This document shows, piece by piece, positions 16,760-26,312 of a stretch of DNA of 64,000 nt (the stretch's first letter is position 1; the number at the start of each line of letters is the position of its first letter). The stretch is from Neobacillus niacini (lineage in GTDB: Bacteria; Bacillota; Bacilli; Bacillales; Cytobacillaceae), in contig NZ_BAWM01000004.1 in NCBI RefSeq assembly GCF_000759675.1, forward strand, positions 186,001-250,000. The letters are read 5' to 3'. Below the pieces are notes generated by a model. It saw only the letters and a list, made by a program, of their open reading frames with translations, did not search any database and had not been told where the DNA came from. Made by a program: the position numbers and the translations under genes.

Positions 16760-19700
16760 TCATTTTTCAAGTTCAAGCAATAAATCTCCGGTTTGAATAG
16801 CGTCCTCATTTTTCACGTAAATATCCTTTACTACTCCTGAATATGGAGCTTGGACTGTTGTTTCCATTTTCATAGCTTCCGTGATCAGAAGATGGTCTCC
16901 TCGTTCTACTCTTTCCCCTTTTTCCACTAATACTTTGACAACAGTACCAGGCATGGTTGCTGAAATATGCGTTTCATTTTTAGGGTCTGCTTTTAATCTA
17001 GATAATACCGCTGCTTTGATACTTTCATCTTTGATATTTACCTCACGTGGCTGCCCATTTAGTTCAAAATAAACAATACGAGTGCCATCCGCCTGCGGCT
17101 GACCAATTGAAACAAGTTTTACAATTAGTGTTTTTCCTGTTTCAATTTCCACTTCAATTTCTTCCCCAAGCCGTAGTCCATAAAGGAAAGTAGGGGTATC
17201 TAAGAAGGATATATTTCCATATTGGTCAACCGTATTCAAATACTCTTTGTAAACCTTCGGATAGAGTGCATAGGAAATCAAATCAATATCCGAAACGTTT
17301 CGGCCAATTTCCTTACCTAACTCTGCCTTTAATTCTGTAAAATTAACATCAGGCAGTAACTCACCAGGACGAACCTCCAAAGGTTTTTTACCTTTTAAAA
17401 TAACACGCTGCAGTTTCTCTGGGAATCCTTGATGAGGCTGGCCGAGATACCCTTGGAACAATTCAACTACGGAATCTGGAAAGTCTAGAGAGTCTCCACT
17501 ATAAAGGACATCACTTTCTGATAAATTATTTTGCACCATAAAAAGCGCCATATCACCTACAACTTTAGATGATGGTGTTACCTTTACTATATCCCCAAAC
17601 ATGTGATTGACCCTAGTGTACATTTGCTTGACCTCATCCCACTGATCGCCAAGCCCAACACCCTTAGCTTGCTGTTGGAGATTACTGTATTGTCCACCCG
17701 GCATCTCATGCTGGTACACCTCTGAATGTGGTGCAACCATTCCACTTTCAAAATCGTGATAATATTTTCGGACATCCTCCCAATAATAGGAAAGCTGTTC
17801 AAGGGAATTAATATTTACATTCGGTTTCCTATCTTTACCTTCTAATGCATAATAAAGAGAATTTGCGCTTGGTTGTGATGTAAGCCCCGCCATCGCACTT
17901 AATGCTGTATCCACAATATCTACTCCGCCGTCAATGGCACGAGCATACGTGAAGATACCATTCCCGCTTGTATCATGGGTATGAAGATGAATTGGAATAT
18001 CAATTGTTTCTTTTAATTCAGATATAAGTCGATAGGCTGCTTCTGGTTTTAGCAAGCCAGCCATATCCTTAATCCCTAAAATATGTGCCCCTTGATTCTC
18101 TAGTTCTTTTGCAAGCACCTTATAATAGTTCAAATCATATTTCACTCTTGTTTGATCAAGAATATCGCCAGTATAACAAATAGCTGCTTCTGCAATCTTC
18201 CCACTGTCTCGAACTGCTTCAATGGCAATTTCCATTCCTGGTACCCAGTTTAAACTGTCAAAAACTCTGAATACATCAATTCCTTCCTCCGAAGACTTTC
18301 TTACAAATTCACGAATAAGATTGTCAGGATAATTTTTATATCCCACTGCGTTGGAACCACGGATTAACATTTGAAACAGAACATTCGGAATTTTATTGCG
18401 AAGCATCTGCAATCTTTCCCATGGATCTTCTTTTAAGAATCGATAGGCAACATCAAAGGTTGCTCCTCCCCACATTTCAAAGGAAAACAGGTTAGGCATA
18501 AGCTTTGCAGCGGGTTCGGCAATATGCAAAATGTCGGTGGTTCTTACCCTTGTTGCCAATAAGGACTGATGTGCATCTCTAAATGTAGTGTCCGTTAATA
18601 ATACCTTTTTTTGACTCTTTATCCACTGAACAAGTCCTTCTGCTCCATTTTGGTCCAGAATCTGTTTCGTTCCGTCTTGGTAGTCAAAATCATAGCTTAA
18701 TTTAGGCACTCGCGGTTTAGAAAACACGGGTCTTTTCTTTTTTTCAACACCCGGGAAACCATTCACAGTAACGGTTCCAATATACGAAAGCATTTTGGTT
18801 CCACGGTCCTTACTAACTGGAAATACGAATAACTCTGGTGTTGAATCAATAAATGATGTATCATATTCCCCTCTTCTGAACTTCTCGTGTCTTACTACAT
18901 TCTCAAGAAAAGGAATATTGGTTTTAATCCCCCGAATTCTGAACTCCCTTAGATTCCGAACCATTTTTGAGGCGGCTTGTTCAAAGGTTAATGCCCATGT
19001 AGAAAGCTTCACAAGCAAAGAATCATAATAAGGTGTGATGACTGCACCTTGAAAACCATTTCCTGCATCAAGACGAACACCAAAGCCTCCTCCAGAGCGG
19101 TAAGCCATAATTTTTCCTGTATCAGGCATAAAATTATTTAGTGGGTCCTCTGTTGTGACACGGGACTGAATGGCAAAACCGTTAATCCGAATCTCATCTT
19201 GTGGAGGAATTCCCACAATTGGGCTGTGTAAATCTTGTCCTTCAGCAATTAATATTTGGGTATGTACAATATCAATTCCTGTTACCATTTCTGTTACGGT
19301 ATGTTCAACCTGAATCCTTGGATTTACTTCTATGAAATAAAAGTCCTGATCTGAAACAAGAAATTCAACCGTCCCTGCATTTAAGTAAGCTACATTTTTC
19401 ATTAACTTAACGGCTGCAGAACATATTTTCTCTCTTAATGAATCGGATATAGATACGCTTGGGGCTACTTCTACTACCTTTTGATGACGACGCTGTACGG
19501 AACAATCCCTGTCATACAAATGGACAATATCACCATTTTTATCCCCGAATATTTGAACTTCTATGTGTTTTGGTTTCTCGATTAATTTCTCTAGGTAAAC
19601 TTCGTCACTGCCAAAAGCTGCTTTTGCTTCTGATTTAGCTCGGTCAAATGATTCTTGCATTTCCTCTAGATTTCTAACAATACGCATTCCACGTCCGCCA

Positions 19701-20200
19701 CCGCCAAGGGCCGCTTTAATAATAATTGGAAAACCATGATGGAAGGTAAAGTCCCGAACTTCTTCGATATTTCTGACTGGTCCATCGCTGCCGGGAATTA
19801 CAGGTATCCCCGCCAATTCTGCTTGTTTTCTTGCTTTGACCTTATCACCGAACATATCAAGGTGATTTGATGTTGGTCCTATAAAAATAATTCCTTCTTC
19901 TTCACAACGTTTTGCAAAATGGATATTTTCCGATAAGAAGCCATAGCCCGGATGAATGGCATTTGCACCGCTAAACTTTGCAATTTCAATGATTCCTTCA
20001 ATGTCTAAATAAGCATCAATTGGTTTCTTTCCTTCACCAACTAAATAAGCCTCATCAGCTTTATAGCGATGATACGCACCTGTATCTTCCCTAGAATAAA
20101 TCGCAACTGTTTTGATGTTTAATTCAGTACATGCCCGAAAAACCCTAATGGCAATTTCTCCTCTGTTTGCAACTAACACTTTATTGATTTGTCTCGTCAA
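16760..20200 (-). CDS. pyc: Pyruvate carboxylase
   Basis: 1146 residues, near the B. subtilis length. Domains in order: biotin carboxylase (about 1-455; K-V-L-V-A-N-R-G-E-I-A-I-R, ATP-grasp G-G-G-G-R-G-M-R), carboxyltransferase (about 530-800; L-L-T-D-T-T-F-R-D-A-H-Q-S-L), allosteric/tetramer region, and a C-terminal biotinyl domain with E-A-M-K-M-E (biotin Lys about 1111). It makes oxaloacetate from pyruvate and bicarbonate, refilling the TCA cycle. GAGGTG abuts an in-frame GTG at 20209, so the TTG at 20200, 6 bases from it, is taken as the start. Confidence 0.97.
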   Translation of the reverse strand: MTRQINKVLVANRGEIAIRVFRACTELNIKTVAIYSREDTGAYHRYKADEAYLVGEGKKPIDAYLDIEGIIEIAKFSGANAIHPGYGFLSENIHFAKRCEEEGIIFIGPTSNHLDMFGDKVKARKQAELAGIPVIPGSDGPVRNIEEVRDFTFHHGFPIIIKAALGGGGRGMRIVRNLEEMQESFDRAKSEAKAAFGSDEVYLEKLIEKPKHIEVQIFGDKNGDIVHLYDRDCSVQRRHQKVVEVAPSVSISDSLREKICSAAVKLMKNVAYLNAGTVEFLVSDQDFYFIEVNPRIQVEHTVTEMVTGIDIVHTQILIAEGQDLHSPIVGIPPQDEIRINGFAIQSRVTTEDPLNNFMPDTGKIMAYRSGGGFGVRLDAGNGFQGAVITPYYDSLLVKLSTWALTFEQAASKMVRNLREFRIRGIKTNIPFLENVVRHEKFRRGEYDTSFIDSTPELFVFPVSKDRGTKMLSYIGTVTVNGFPGVEKKKRPVFSKPRVPKLSYDFDYQDGTKQILDQNGAEGLVQWIKSQKKVLLTDTTFRDAHQSLLATRVRTTDILHIAEPAAKLMPNLFSFEMWGGATFDVAYRFLKEDPWERLQMLRNKIPNVLFQMLIRGSNAVGYKNYPDNLIREFVRKSSEEGIDVFRVFDSLNWVPGMEIAIEAVRDSGKIAEAAICYTGDILDQTRVKYDLNYYKVLAKELENQGAHILGIKDMAGLLKPEAAYRLISELKETIDIPIHLHTHDTSGNGIFTYARAIDGGVDIVDTALSAMAGLTSQPSANSLYYALEGKDRKPNVNINSLEQLSYYWEDVRKYYHDFESGMVAPHSEVYQHEMPGGQYSNLQQQAKGVGLGDQWDEVKQMYTRVNHMFGDIVKVTPSSKVVGDMALFMVQNNLSESDVLYSGDSLDFPDSVVELFQGYLGQPHQGFPEKLQRVILKGKKPLEVRPGELLPDVNFTELKAELGKEIGRNVSDIDLISYALYPKVYKEYLNTVDQYGNISFLDTPTFLYGLRLGEEIEVEIETGKTLIVKLVSIGQPQADGTRIVYFELNGQPREVNIKDESIKAAVLSRLKADPKNETHISATMPGTVVKVLVEKGERVERGDHLLITEAMKMETTVQAPYSGVVKDIYVKNEDAIQTGDLLLELEK

Positions 20201-20225
20201 TTGAAGCACCTCTTTCTCTCTCTTT

Positions 20226-20261
20226 TTGTATAAAAGCGCAGGGACGCAATTTTCCCTGCGC
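20226..20261 (-). terminator. Terminator after ftsW
   Basis: Perfect 8-bp stem GCGCAGGG/CCCTGCGC abutting the ftsW stop, followed on the minus strand by TTTTATAC. Confidence 0.85.
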
Positions 20262-21466
20262 TATGTTCGAAATTGATATACATTTCCATCTTGGTGATTT
20301 CTATTCTTTTCTTTTTCTTGTGGCTTTTGTTTATATTTATTTTCATATTTAACAAACATTGAGACATTTACTAGAATACCCGATGCTATTGCTAACTGCA
20401 AAAGTGAAGATCCCCCATAGCTCACAAATGGTAATGGGACACCTGTCAGTGGCATAATTCCTGAAACACCTGCCAGATTGATAAACGACTGGATTCCAAT
20501 CATACTCGATATTCCAATAGCCAATAAACTGCCAAATGGATCCTTACACCTGATTCCAAGATAAATTCCCCTTAAAACAATATAACCTAGAGTAATGATT
20601 ACAAAGCTGACTCCCCATACTCCTAATTCTTCTGCAATGACTGCCATAATAAAATCTGTGTGGGATTCAGGTAAATATCCTAGCTTTTGGACACTTTTTC
20701 CTAATCCTAATCCATTTACACCGCCTGACCCAATCGCTATATATGAATTTGCTAGGTGGAACCCAGAATCAAGTTCATCCTCAAACGGATTACTTAAGAC
20801 TTCAAATCGTTCCAAACGTTTTTCAGAAAAAATTTCGTCCTGCAAAACTAAAAAGACAGGTGAAATGAGAATCATACCTAGCAATACTAATTTGGTAATA
20901 TTTTTGAAATTCATTCCAGAGGAGAGAATGATAGTTCCAGCAATTAAACCAATAATAAGTGCTGTTCCAAAATCTGGTTGAAAAGCAATTAAACCAAGCA
21001 CGATTACTAGGTAGGCTAATGGCGGGAGTACACCATGATTGAACTTGTTAATGTATGCCTGCTTCTTCGCATAAACAGCAGACAAATAAATAATAACCGA
21101 TATTTTGACAAACTCTGCTGGCTGAATACTAATAAAACCAAAATCATACCAACTTTGAGCATTTCCTCTAACTTGTCCAAATGCAAAAAGACCTAAAAGA
21201 CCCAAGATAGATAGACCAACCATTGGCAGTAAAAATCTGGTATCTTTCATAATTTTATAAGGAAATAATGCAATAAATATAAAGATTAAACCCGAAGCGA
21301 TTAGATAAATCTTTTGTTTTTGATAGAAATAATCACTCTCTACTCCATATCGTTGGACTGCCGAAGCCATACTGGCACTATAAACCATCACTAAACCAAA
21401 TAAAGACAAAAGTACGATTGCAATGATTAATGAATAATCATAGGATTTCAATATTTTTTTAAACAT
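20261..21466 (-). CDS. ftsW: FtsW-type peptidoglycan polymerase (SEDS family)
   Basis: 401 residues with about ten spans. SEDS landmarks are Q-P-A-E-F-V-K-I-S, Q-P-D-F-G-T-A-L, the large extracellular loop with S-N-P-F-E-D, Y-L-P-E-S-H-T-D-F-I-M-A-V-I-A-E-E-L-G and P-L-P-F-V-S-Y-G-G-S-S-L. FtsW polymerises septal glycan strands with a class B PBP. FtsW, RodA and SpoVE are alike, but the pyc-ftsW-ylaN neighbourhood is that of B. subtilis ftsW (YlaO). Start ATG 21466 after GAGGAAG. Confidence 0.92.
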   Translation of the reverse strand: MFKKILKSYDYSLIIAIVLLSLFGLVMVYSASMASAVQRYGVESDYFYQKQKIYLIASGLIFIFIALFPYKIMKDTRFLLPMVGLSILGLLGLFAFGQVRGNAQSWYDFGFISIQPAEFVKISVIIYLSAVYAKKQAYINKFNHGVLPPLAYLVIVLGLIAFQPDFGTALIIGLIAGTIILSSGMNFKNITKLVLLGMILISPVFLVLQDEIFSEKRLERFEVLSNPFEDELDSGFHLANSYIAIGSGGVNGLGLGKSVQKLGYLPESHTDFIMAVIAEELGVWGVSFVIITLGYIVLRGIYLGIRCKDPFGSLLAIGISSMIGIQSFINLAGVSGIMPLTGVPLPFVSYGGSSLLQLAIASGILVNVSMFVKYENKYKQKPQEKEKNRNHQDGNVYQFRT

Positions 21467-21596
21467 GTGATAACTTCCTCGTTTTTAATATTTTCGTTAT
21501 TGCTATTATAATAGAAAATGAAACGAATGGGTTGAGGAAAAGTTACATTACTTCAATATTTCGATTAGGAATATTCTGAAAATAGAAATGGTTAAT

Positions 21597-21636
21597 AAAA
21601 AACTCAAACAACACATCATCATTGTTTGAGTTTTTT
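21597..21636 (-). terminator. Terminator after ylaN
   Basis: ACTCAAACA/TGTTTGAGT stem with T-runs on both sides, just beyond the ylaN stop. Confidence 0.85.
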
Positions 21637-21638
21637 AG

Positions 21639-21923
21639 CTATTTTCTAATGGATGCATCATGAAGCGCAGATAATTCTCTTTCTAATTTATCTAGTATCT
21701 CTTTGCCATCCTTAACATCAATTAAGCCTAATCTGACCGCAAACTCTATCTCTCTAGATAAACCAAACATTTGCGTATCCAATACCTCTTCATAAAGAGG
21801 GCATTGAGGCATCGTGAGATTTTCCATTTGCACCTTAATAAGCTTTAATATTTTTTCAGCGTCTGCCTGTAACAAGGCATAGGCTTTTTCCTGATGATTC
21901 ACAATCATTTCAGACGCCAACAT
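21639..21923 (-). CDS. ylaN: YlaN (UPF0358)
   Basis: 94 residues from ATG 21923, which follows GGGGGGATCA; the next codon is TTG and could also serve, giving M-A-S-E-M as in B. subtilis. The core [21 protein letters not shown] is nearly invariant in the family. All-helical small cytosolic protein. In B. subtilis it has been reported as an iron-linked partner of Fur, needed when iron is scarce. Single-gene unit between ftsW and ylaL. Confidence 0.92.
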   Translation of the reverse strand: MLASEMIVNHQEKAYALLQADAEKILKLIKVQMENLTMPQCPLYEEVLDTQMFGLSREIEFAVRLGLIDVKDGKEILDKLERELSALHDASIRK

Positions 21924-22094
21924 TGATCCCCCCATTCAGAGCGATAACCCAACTTATCTATAAATTTTACCTTTTACCAGAGAAAAATGCAAGAACAATA
22001 ACTGTCAGGGTTCTTTTGTTCCATCATATTACATATATGACATTCACTCTATTTCACGTTATACTTTAATAGAAATGAACTGGAGGAATGAAAG

Positions 22095-22592
22095 ATGGAA
22101 AACATAATTGTACTATCCGGCAAAGTTAACTATTCAATTACTCTCGATCCCACTGTTTGGATTTTTGATGATCGAAAGATTGATTTGACTACTTACTTTT
22201 CTACCACTTCTGCACATCCTAACGAACTTGAGGAATATACTAAATCGGTTTCTAAACATTGGGATCGTGAAATAATGGAGGGTGCTGTCTATCCGCCAAC
22301 CTTAAAAACAGAGAAGAAATATGAGAAAGAAAAGGTATTAACAGGAAGTTTTGGTATCCCGTTTCAGCCTTTTTTAAAAAATGCCGAGCCAGTTGAAAAT
22401 GCTGCGGCTTTAGTCATAAAAACAGCAACTTCAGAACATGAGGTATCTCTCGATAAGGCAAAGGACCTAATTTTAGGTTTTTCAGAAGTGGGGAAACCAC
22501 TTTCAGAAGATGGACCTGTCCATGTTTATTTTGGAGATGGATCTAACCAACAACACCCCATAAAAAATGTAAGAGAATTTATTATTAAATAA
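22095..22592 (+). CDS. ylaL: YlaL-like protein
   Basis: 165 residues, start ATG 22095 behind CTGGAGG. Soluble, acidic, no signal. The N-terminus I-I-V-L-S-G-K-V-N-Y-S-I-T-L-D-P-T-V-W-I-F-D-D-R and the tail H-P-I-K-N-V-R-E-F-I are the recognisable parts. It lies between ylaN and ylaK as ylaL does in B. subtilis (there glsA2/ylaM is also present; here it is not). Function unknown. Confidence 0.75.
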   Translation: MENIIVLSGKVNYSITLDPTVWIFDDRKIDLTTYFSTTSAHPNELEEYTKSVSKHWDREIMEGAVYPPTLKTEKKYEKEKVLTGSFGIPFQPFLKNAEPVENAAALVIKTATSEHEVSLDKAKDLILGFSEVGKPLSEDGPVHVYFGDGSNQQHPIKNVREFIIK

Positions 22593-22596
22593 TAAA

Positions 22597-22626
22597 CAAC
22601 GGGTGCCAATTTGGTACCCGTTTCTC
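22597..22626 (+). terminator. Terminator after ylaL
   Basis: ACGGGTGCC/GGTACCCGT imperfect stem with a short loop, followed by TTTCTCCGTTTAT. Confidence 0.7.
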
Positions 22627-22654
22627 CGTTTATATCATATTTTTCTTTAGCAAG

Positions 22655-23983
22655 TTAAAGCAAGTCTGCTGCCAGTCTTGCTAATCCGGAACGCTCTCCT
22701 TTCAATAATTTAACATGTCCGGAAATAACTTGGTCTTTAAAACGTTCGACCACATAGGTTAAACCATTATTGTAGGCGTCAAGATATGGATGATCTATTT
22801 GTTCAGGGTCACCCATTAAGACAATTTTACTGCCCTCACCCACACGTGTTAAGATTGTTTTCACTTCATGTTTAGTTAAATTTTGAGCTTCATCAATGAT
22901 AATAAATTGCTTCGGCAGACTTCTTCCACGTATATAGGTTAAAGCCTCTACCTCTATTGAACCCATTCCTGCAAGAATGGCGTCCAATTCTCCAGGTTTC
23001 TTAGTATTAAAAAGATATTCAAGGTTATCAAAAATTGGCTGCATCCAAGGTCTAAGTTTTTCTTGTTTTTCTCCAGGTAAATATCCTAAATCCTTACCAA
23101 CTGGGACAATAGGTCTGGCAACTAACAGCTTTTTAAATTCTCTAAAGTCCTCTGTCTGCATTAACCCGGATGCTAAAGCCAGCAAGGTTTTTCCTGTCCC
23201 TGCTTTTCCTATTAAGGTTACAAGCGGTATATCTTTACGAAGCAGTAACTCGATTGCCATTGTTTGCTGTACATTCCTTGGGTGAATCCCCCATACATGT
23301 TCTTGATTTATGACAAGTTTCTTTACTTTTTGCCTTGATTTATCCACCATCCCCAATGCGGATGCAGATCCTCCTAACGCATCTTTCATAATTAAGAATT
23401 GATTCGGATAAAATGAATATCTTCCTATTTCTGATAAAAGTAACTCACCTTTTTCATAAAAAGTTCCCAGCAATTCTACAGGTAAAAAAACTTCTAAAAA
23501 ACCTGTGTAAATATGGTCGATCTCGACCACTCTGTCACTTAAAAAATCCTCTGCAGTTAACCCAATAGCGTCTGCCTTTACCCTGACTAATGTATCTTTA
23601 CTTACTAAGATTACTGGTTTTCCATTTTCTTTTTGTTGTTCTTCTGTTGATAAATTTTTTGCTACTGCAAGAATTCGATTGTCATTAGTTTTTTCCACAA
23701 AAATTTCCTGTAGTTCATGAAAAGCACGATGATTAAGTTCAATTCTAATGGTTCCGCCATTTTCAAGCGGGATTTTTTCATGAAGCTTACCTGCTGCTCT
23801 CAATTCATCAATTAATCTTGATACATGTCGGGCATTTCTCCCTATTTCATCCATGTATCTTTTCTTTGAGTCCACTTCTTCAAGGACAACTGCAGGAATG
23901 ACTACTTCATTATCTTCGAATGAGAATATGGAATACGGGTCTTGTAATAAGACGTTTGTATCTAACACGTATATTTTACTCAA
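22655..23983 (-). CDS. ylaK: YlaK, PIN-PhoH family ATPase
   Basis: 442 residues from TTG 23983 (GTGGAGG at 7-base spacing), exactly the B. subtilis YlaK length; an open frame running on to 24151 has no relatives and is rejected. N-terminal PIN domain (about 1-140) with metal-binding acidic residues in Y-V-L-D-T-N-V-L-L and V-L-E-E-V-D, then a PhoH ATPase (about 240-442) with Walker A L-I-G-K-A-G-T-G-K-T and Walker B F-I-I-I-D-E-A-Q-N. PIN-PhoH proteins act as RNA nuclease-helicases, so an RNA role is likely. Divergent from ylaJ. Confidence 0.92.
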   Translation of the reverse strand: MSKIYVLDTNVLLQDPYSIFSFEDNEVVIPAVVLEEVDSKKRYMDEIGRNARHVSRLIDELRAAGKLHEKIPLENGGTIRIELNHRAFHELQEIFVEKTNDNRILAVAKNLSTEEQQKENGKPVILVSKDTLVRVKADAIGLTAEDFLSDRVVEIDHIYTGFLEVFLPVELLGTFYEKGELLLSEIGRYSFYPNQFLIMKDALGGSASALGMVDKSRQKVKKLVINQEHVWGIHPRNVQQTMAIELLLRKDIPLVTLIGKAGTGKTLLALASGLMQTEDFREFKKLLVARPIVPVGKDLGYLPGEKQEKLRPWMQPIFDNLEYLFNTKKPGELDAILAGMGSIEVEALTYIRGRSLPKQFIIIDEAQNLTKHEVKTILTRVGEGSKIVLMGDPEQIDHPYLDAYNNGLTYVVERFKDQVISGHVKLLKGERSGLARLAADLL

Positions 23984-24184
23984 AGCGACGCCTCCACTTT
24001 TTCTAGTTGTTGGCTTGTTAATGGTGCATACAAACCGATTGCTAGATAGGACTTTGGTAAAATATATGTTTGTTCGAATAAAGATAGAAGGATTTCCGCA
24101 CAATAAATGTAAGTTGATTCTAACAAAACTCGAGTGTTCTTTATGAATCATTTATACAACTCTTTGTGGAGGTGGATAATTTAA

Positions 24185-24772
24185 ATGAAAAAGGTTTTGA
24201 TGTTTACTACCTTATTATTGATCTTAGCTGCTTGTAACAACAACACCAACAATGCTCAAAATAATGAGAAGCAATCATTAGTTAACGTAAAGAACAGCTA
24301 TATCGAAGAGGTAGACCGGAAAACGGGTCAGGAAATTTCCAAACGATTAGTTGAACTTGCCACGAGTATACCAAATGTTCACGACGCAACGGCTGTTGTG
24401 ATCGGCAGGTATGCCATAGTAGGTATTGACGTAAATTCCAAGATTGAACGATCACAAGTTGGGACAATAAAGTATTCAGTAGCCGAAAGCCTAAAGAAAG
24501 ACCCTTATGGTGCACGTGCAATCGTTATCGCTGATGCAGACACCAATCAGCGATTGAAAGAAATTTCAGCCGATATCCAAAAAGGCAGACCAATACAAGG
24601 TATAATGGAAGAACTAGCCGATGTTGCAGGCAGATTAATGCCTGAAATCCCTGGAGATATGATAGATCCTAATCCTAAAAACGCTCCTGAGGAACCAAAG
24701 AAAAAGCTGCCTGATGATCAAAAAAGAAGTTTAGAAAAAGATCAAGAAGAGCAATCCAATCATTATAAATAA
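24185..24772 (+). CDS. ylaJ: YhcN/YlaJ-family sporulation lipoprotein
   Basis: 195 residues, start ATG 24185 after GTGGAGGTGG. Lipobox L-I-L-A-A-C places the lipidated Cys at about residue 17, followed by an Asn-rich linker. The domain (about 35-150) has the YhcN/YlaJ pattern V-H-D-A-T-A-V-V-I-G-R-Y-A-I-V-G-I-D-V and A-R-A-I-V-I-A-D-A-D. The tail is charged, with many K, E, P. Relatives are spore membrane lipoproteins affecting germination or outgrowth. Divergent from ylaK; ends in a bidirectional terminator. Confidence 0.88.
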   Translation: MKKVLMFTTLLLILAACNNNTNNAQNNEKQSLVNVKNSYIEEVDRKTGQEISKRLVELATSIPNVHDATAVVIGRYAIVGIDVNSKIERSQVGTIKYSVAESLKKDPYGARAIVIADADTNQRLKEISADIQKGRPIQGIMEELADVAGRLMPEIPGDMIDPNPKNAPEEPKKKLPDDQKRSLEKDQEEQSNHYK

Positions 24773-24803
24773 AAAAGCTTAGTCGTTAGACTAAGCTTTT
24801 TTC
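24771..24803. terminator. Bidirectional terminator
   Basis: AAAAAAGCTTAGTC/GACTAAGCTTTTTT, a 14-bp perfect stem between converging genes, overlapping both coding ends. Confidence 0.93.
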
Positions 24804-25246
24804 ATTGCTTCCATTACCTGCTTATCTAGTCTGGCAGCCGCATTTTTGTCATACGTTTTGTCATACTGTGGCTCTGTGACAATTTTTGAACCATAGAACA
24901 TAACGTCTCTAACCTCGTGAATCCTTATTTCGATCAATGCCAGCTTTAAAGGAACGTCCTGCATCCGCTCTTCTTTCAAGGAAGCTTCACCTTGTATGGA
25001 ATATGTAGATTCATTAGCAATTAAATTGATAACAACTTTATTATTTTGTGTGATATTTTGAATAATTCTAGATTTATTATCTACAGCAAAATAGATTGTT
25101 TCTTCATCTTTTGCTAAAATCCATGATATGGCGCTAACATTTGGACCACCTGTTTCATAATCTACTGTTGCTAATGTTACAAACCTTTCTTTCTGCAACT
25201 CATCAAATAACGGCTTAATGAGTCTTGGTTCTACTTGATTCGGCAT
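24791..25246 (-). CDS. Pyridoxamine 5'-phosphate oxidase-fold protein
   Basis: 151 residues from ATG 25246 (GAAGGGGATG upstream); an ATG at 25267 lies before the ribosome site. Split-barrel flavin-binding fold with R-F-V-T-L-A-T-V-D, N-V-S-A-I-S-W-I and K-S-R-I-I-Q-N-I-T-Q-N-N-K-V-V-I-N-L-I, typical of small FMN or F420-type binders. Substrate and cofactor are not evident. It stands between ylaJ and ylaI where B. subtilis has no gene, so it is a lineage-specific member of the cluster. Confidence 0.82.
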   Translation of the reverse strand: MPNQVEPRLIKPLFDELQKERFVTLATVDYETGGPNVSAISWILAKDEETIYFAVDNKSRIIQNITQNNKVVINLIANESTYSIQGEASLKEERMQDVPLKLALIEIRIHEVRDVMFYGSKIVTEPQYDKTYDKNAAARLDKQVMEAMKKA

Positions 25247-25430
25247 ACTTACATCCCCTTCATTCAATTCCTTACAGCTTTATGCCATAAAAACAGACAA
25301 TCTCATAGTACTATTATCTGTTTTATTCAGCAACTTAATCCCAATTGATTTACCTATCGCCATCTTTGCATGATATACTATAGTATAAACAATATAAAAA
25401 GCAAGACTAGAATTGACCCCGAGGTGCTTT

Positions 25431-25631
25431 ATGAGAGTAAAATGCGTAATCTGCGACAAAATTGAATCGATAGAAGATGAATCATTTATAGCAAAACGTC
25501 TTCGAAATCGTCCTATCCATACATATATGTGTCAAGACTGTAGTAGTAGAATCTCTGAAAAAACAAAAGCAAGAATTGATACAGGTAACTTTAGATTTTA
25601 TCGTGCACAGTCAGAGAAGGATGATTGGTAA
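25431..25631 (+). CDS. ylaI: YlaI, zinc-ribbon-like DUF2197 protein
   Basis: 66 residues from ATG 25431 (CGAGGTG upstream; an ATG-less extension from 25413 is not used). Two Cys pairs, V-K-C-V-I-C-D and Y-M-C-Q-D-C, make a four-Cys zinc-binding module. Ends with K-T-K-A-R-I-D-T-G-N-F-R-F-Y. The same gene lies next to ylaH in B. subtilis. Function unknown. A 14-bp palindrome TATACTATAGTATA lies at 25374-25387 in its upstream region. Confidence 0.85.
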   Translation: MRVKCVICDKIESIEDESFIAKRLRNRPIHTYMCQDCSSRISEKTKARIDTGNFRFYRAQSEKDDW

Positions 25632-25632
25632 A

Positions 25633-25666
25633 AAAAATTCATGCCGAATTCGGCATGAATTTTTTT
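25633..25666. terminator. Bidirectional terminator
   Basis: AATTCATGCCG/CGGCATGAATT with A- and T-runs outside, between converging genes. Confidence 0.92.
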
Positions 25667-25958
25667 ATTCTTCAATTGGAAAGTTACAATACTTATCTGG
25701 CTCTTGGTTAATTTGGTTGAGCATAACCTCGATGAGTTCACGTGGAAATCGAGTCTTCTTCGTTTCACCTTCATGAATAAAAGAAACATAATACATCACT
25801 TCATCAGTTGTCACTTCAATGTTTGTTAAATGATGTTCATCCTTAATAATCCCATCAAAAAGGTCTAACGTTTCTCTTGCTGCCGTATCTTCAGGACGAG
25901 CGTCGCATACAACCTTTATCGAAAGCCAATTATAAAGTGCATCCTGTACCGATCTCAT
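25665..25958 (-). CDS. Conserved small acidic protein, unknown
   Basis: 97 residues, soluble, start ATG 25958 (GGGGGATATAAAC upstream). Amphipathic helix at the N-terminus (M-R-S-V-Q-D-A-L-Y-N-W-L-S-I-K-V-V-C-D-A-R-P-E-D-T-A first part), then alternating beta strands E-V-M-Y-Y-V-S-F. No known motif seen. It starts 15 bases after ylaH and is transcribed with typA and ylaH. Confidence 0.7.
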   Translation of the reverse strand: MRSVQDALYNWLSIKVVCDARPEDTAARETLDLFDGIIKDEHHLTNIEVTTDEVMYYVSFIHEGETKKTRFPRELIEVMLNQINQEPDKYCNFPIEE

Positions 25959-25972
25959 GTTTATATCCCCCG

Positions 25973-26287
25973 TTACTTTGCCTCAACTTGCTGTTTTTTC
26001 GACTGGTGCAGGCGAATTTTGTAAATGATTAAAATTAATGCTGCAACAACAAGACCCTCTGTTATTGGTAAAAAGATTCCTAGTATAGTTAGAATCGTAC
26101 ATCCTGCAGCTAAAAAGATATAAATCATTATAGATTTTCCGATTGGCAGCTTCTGAGCAAAGCCAAGTTTATAAACCAAAATTGAGAGAGCTACAATTGT
26201 AAAATAAAGCAGCCACATTCCCAATTTTGGTTGTTCAGTTACGTTATAGAGGGCTGGAAAAAAAGAAAGCCGGTCCGCTACATTCAC
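25973..26287 (-). CDS. ylaH: YlaH membrane protein
   Basis: 104 residues with three to four spans (about 22-40, 50-70, 74-92). The N-terminus [14 protein letters not shown] and [12 protein letters not shown] match the YlaH-like family. Start is GTG 26287 with GGGGGAGG about 9 bases upstream. It lies 25 bases downstream of typA in the same direction, as in B. subtilis. Function unknown. Confidence 0.85.
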   Translation of the reverse strand: MNVADRLSFFPALYNVTEQPKLGMWLLYFTIVALSILVYKLGFAQKLPIGKSIMIYIFLAAGCTILTILGIFLPITEGLVVAALILIIYKIRLHQSKKQQVEAK

Positions 26288-26312
26288 GCCTATTACCTCC
26301 CCCGAAGAGAAA

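Noticed and set aside
20595-20981. Plus-strand frame inside ftsW
   Set aside because: Antisense of a conserved membrane-protein gene; composition (S, P, N rich) is typical of shadow frames.
23984-24151. N-terminal extension of ylaK
   Set aside because: Lies upstream of the ribosome site; without it the protein has the known 442-residue length and a normal PIN start.
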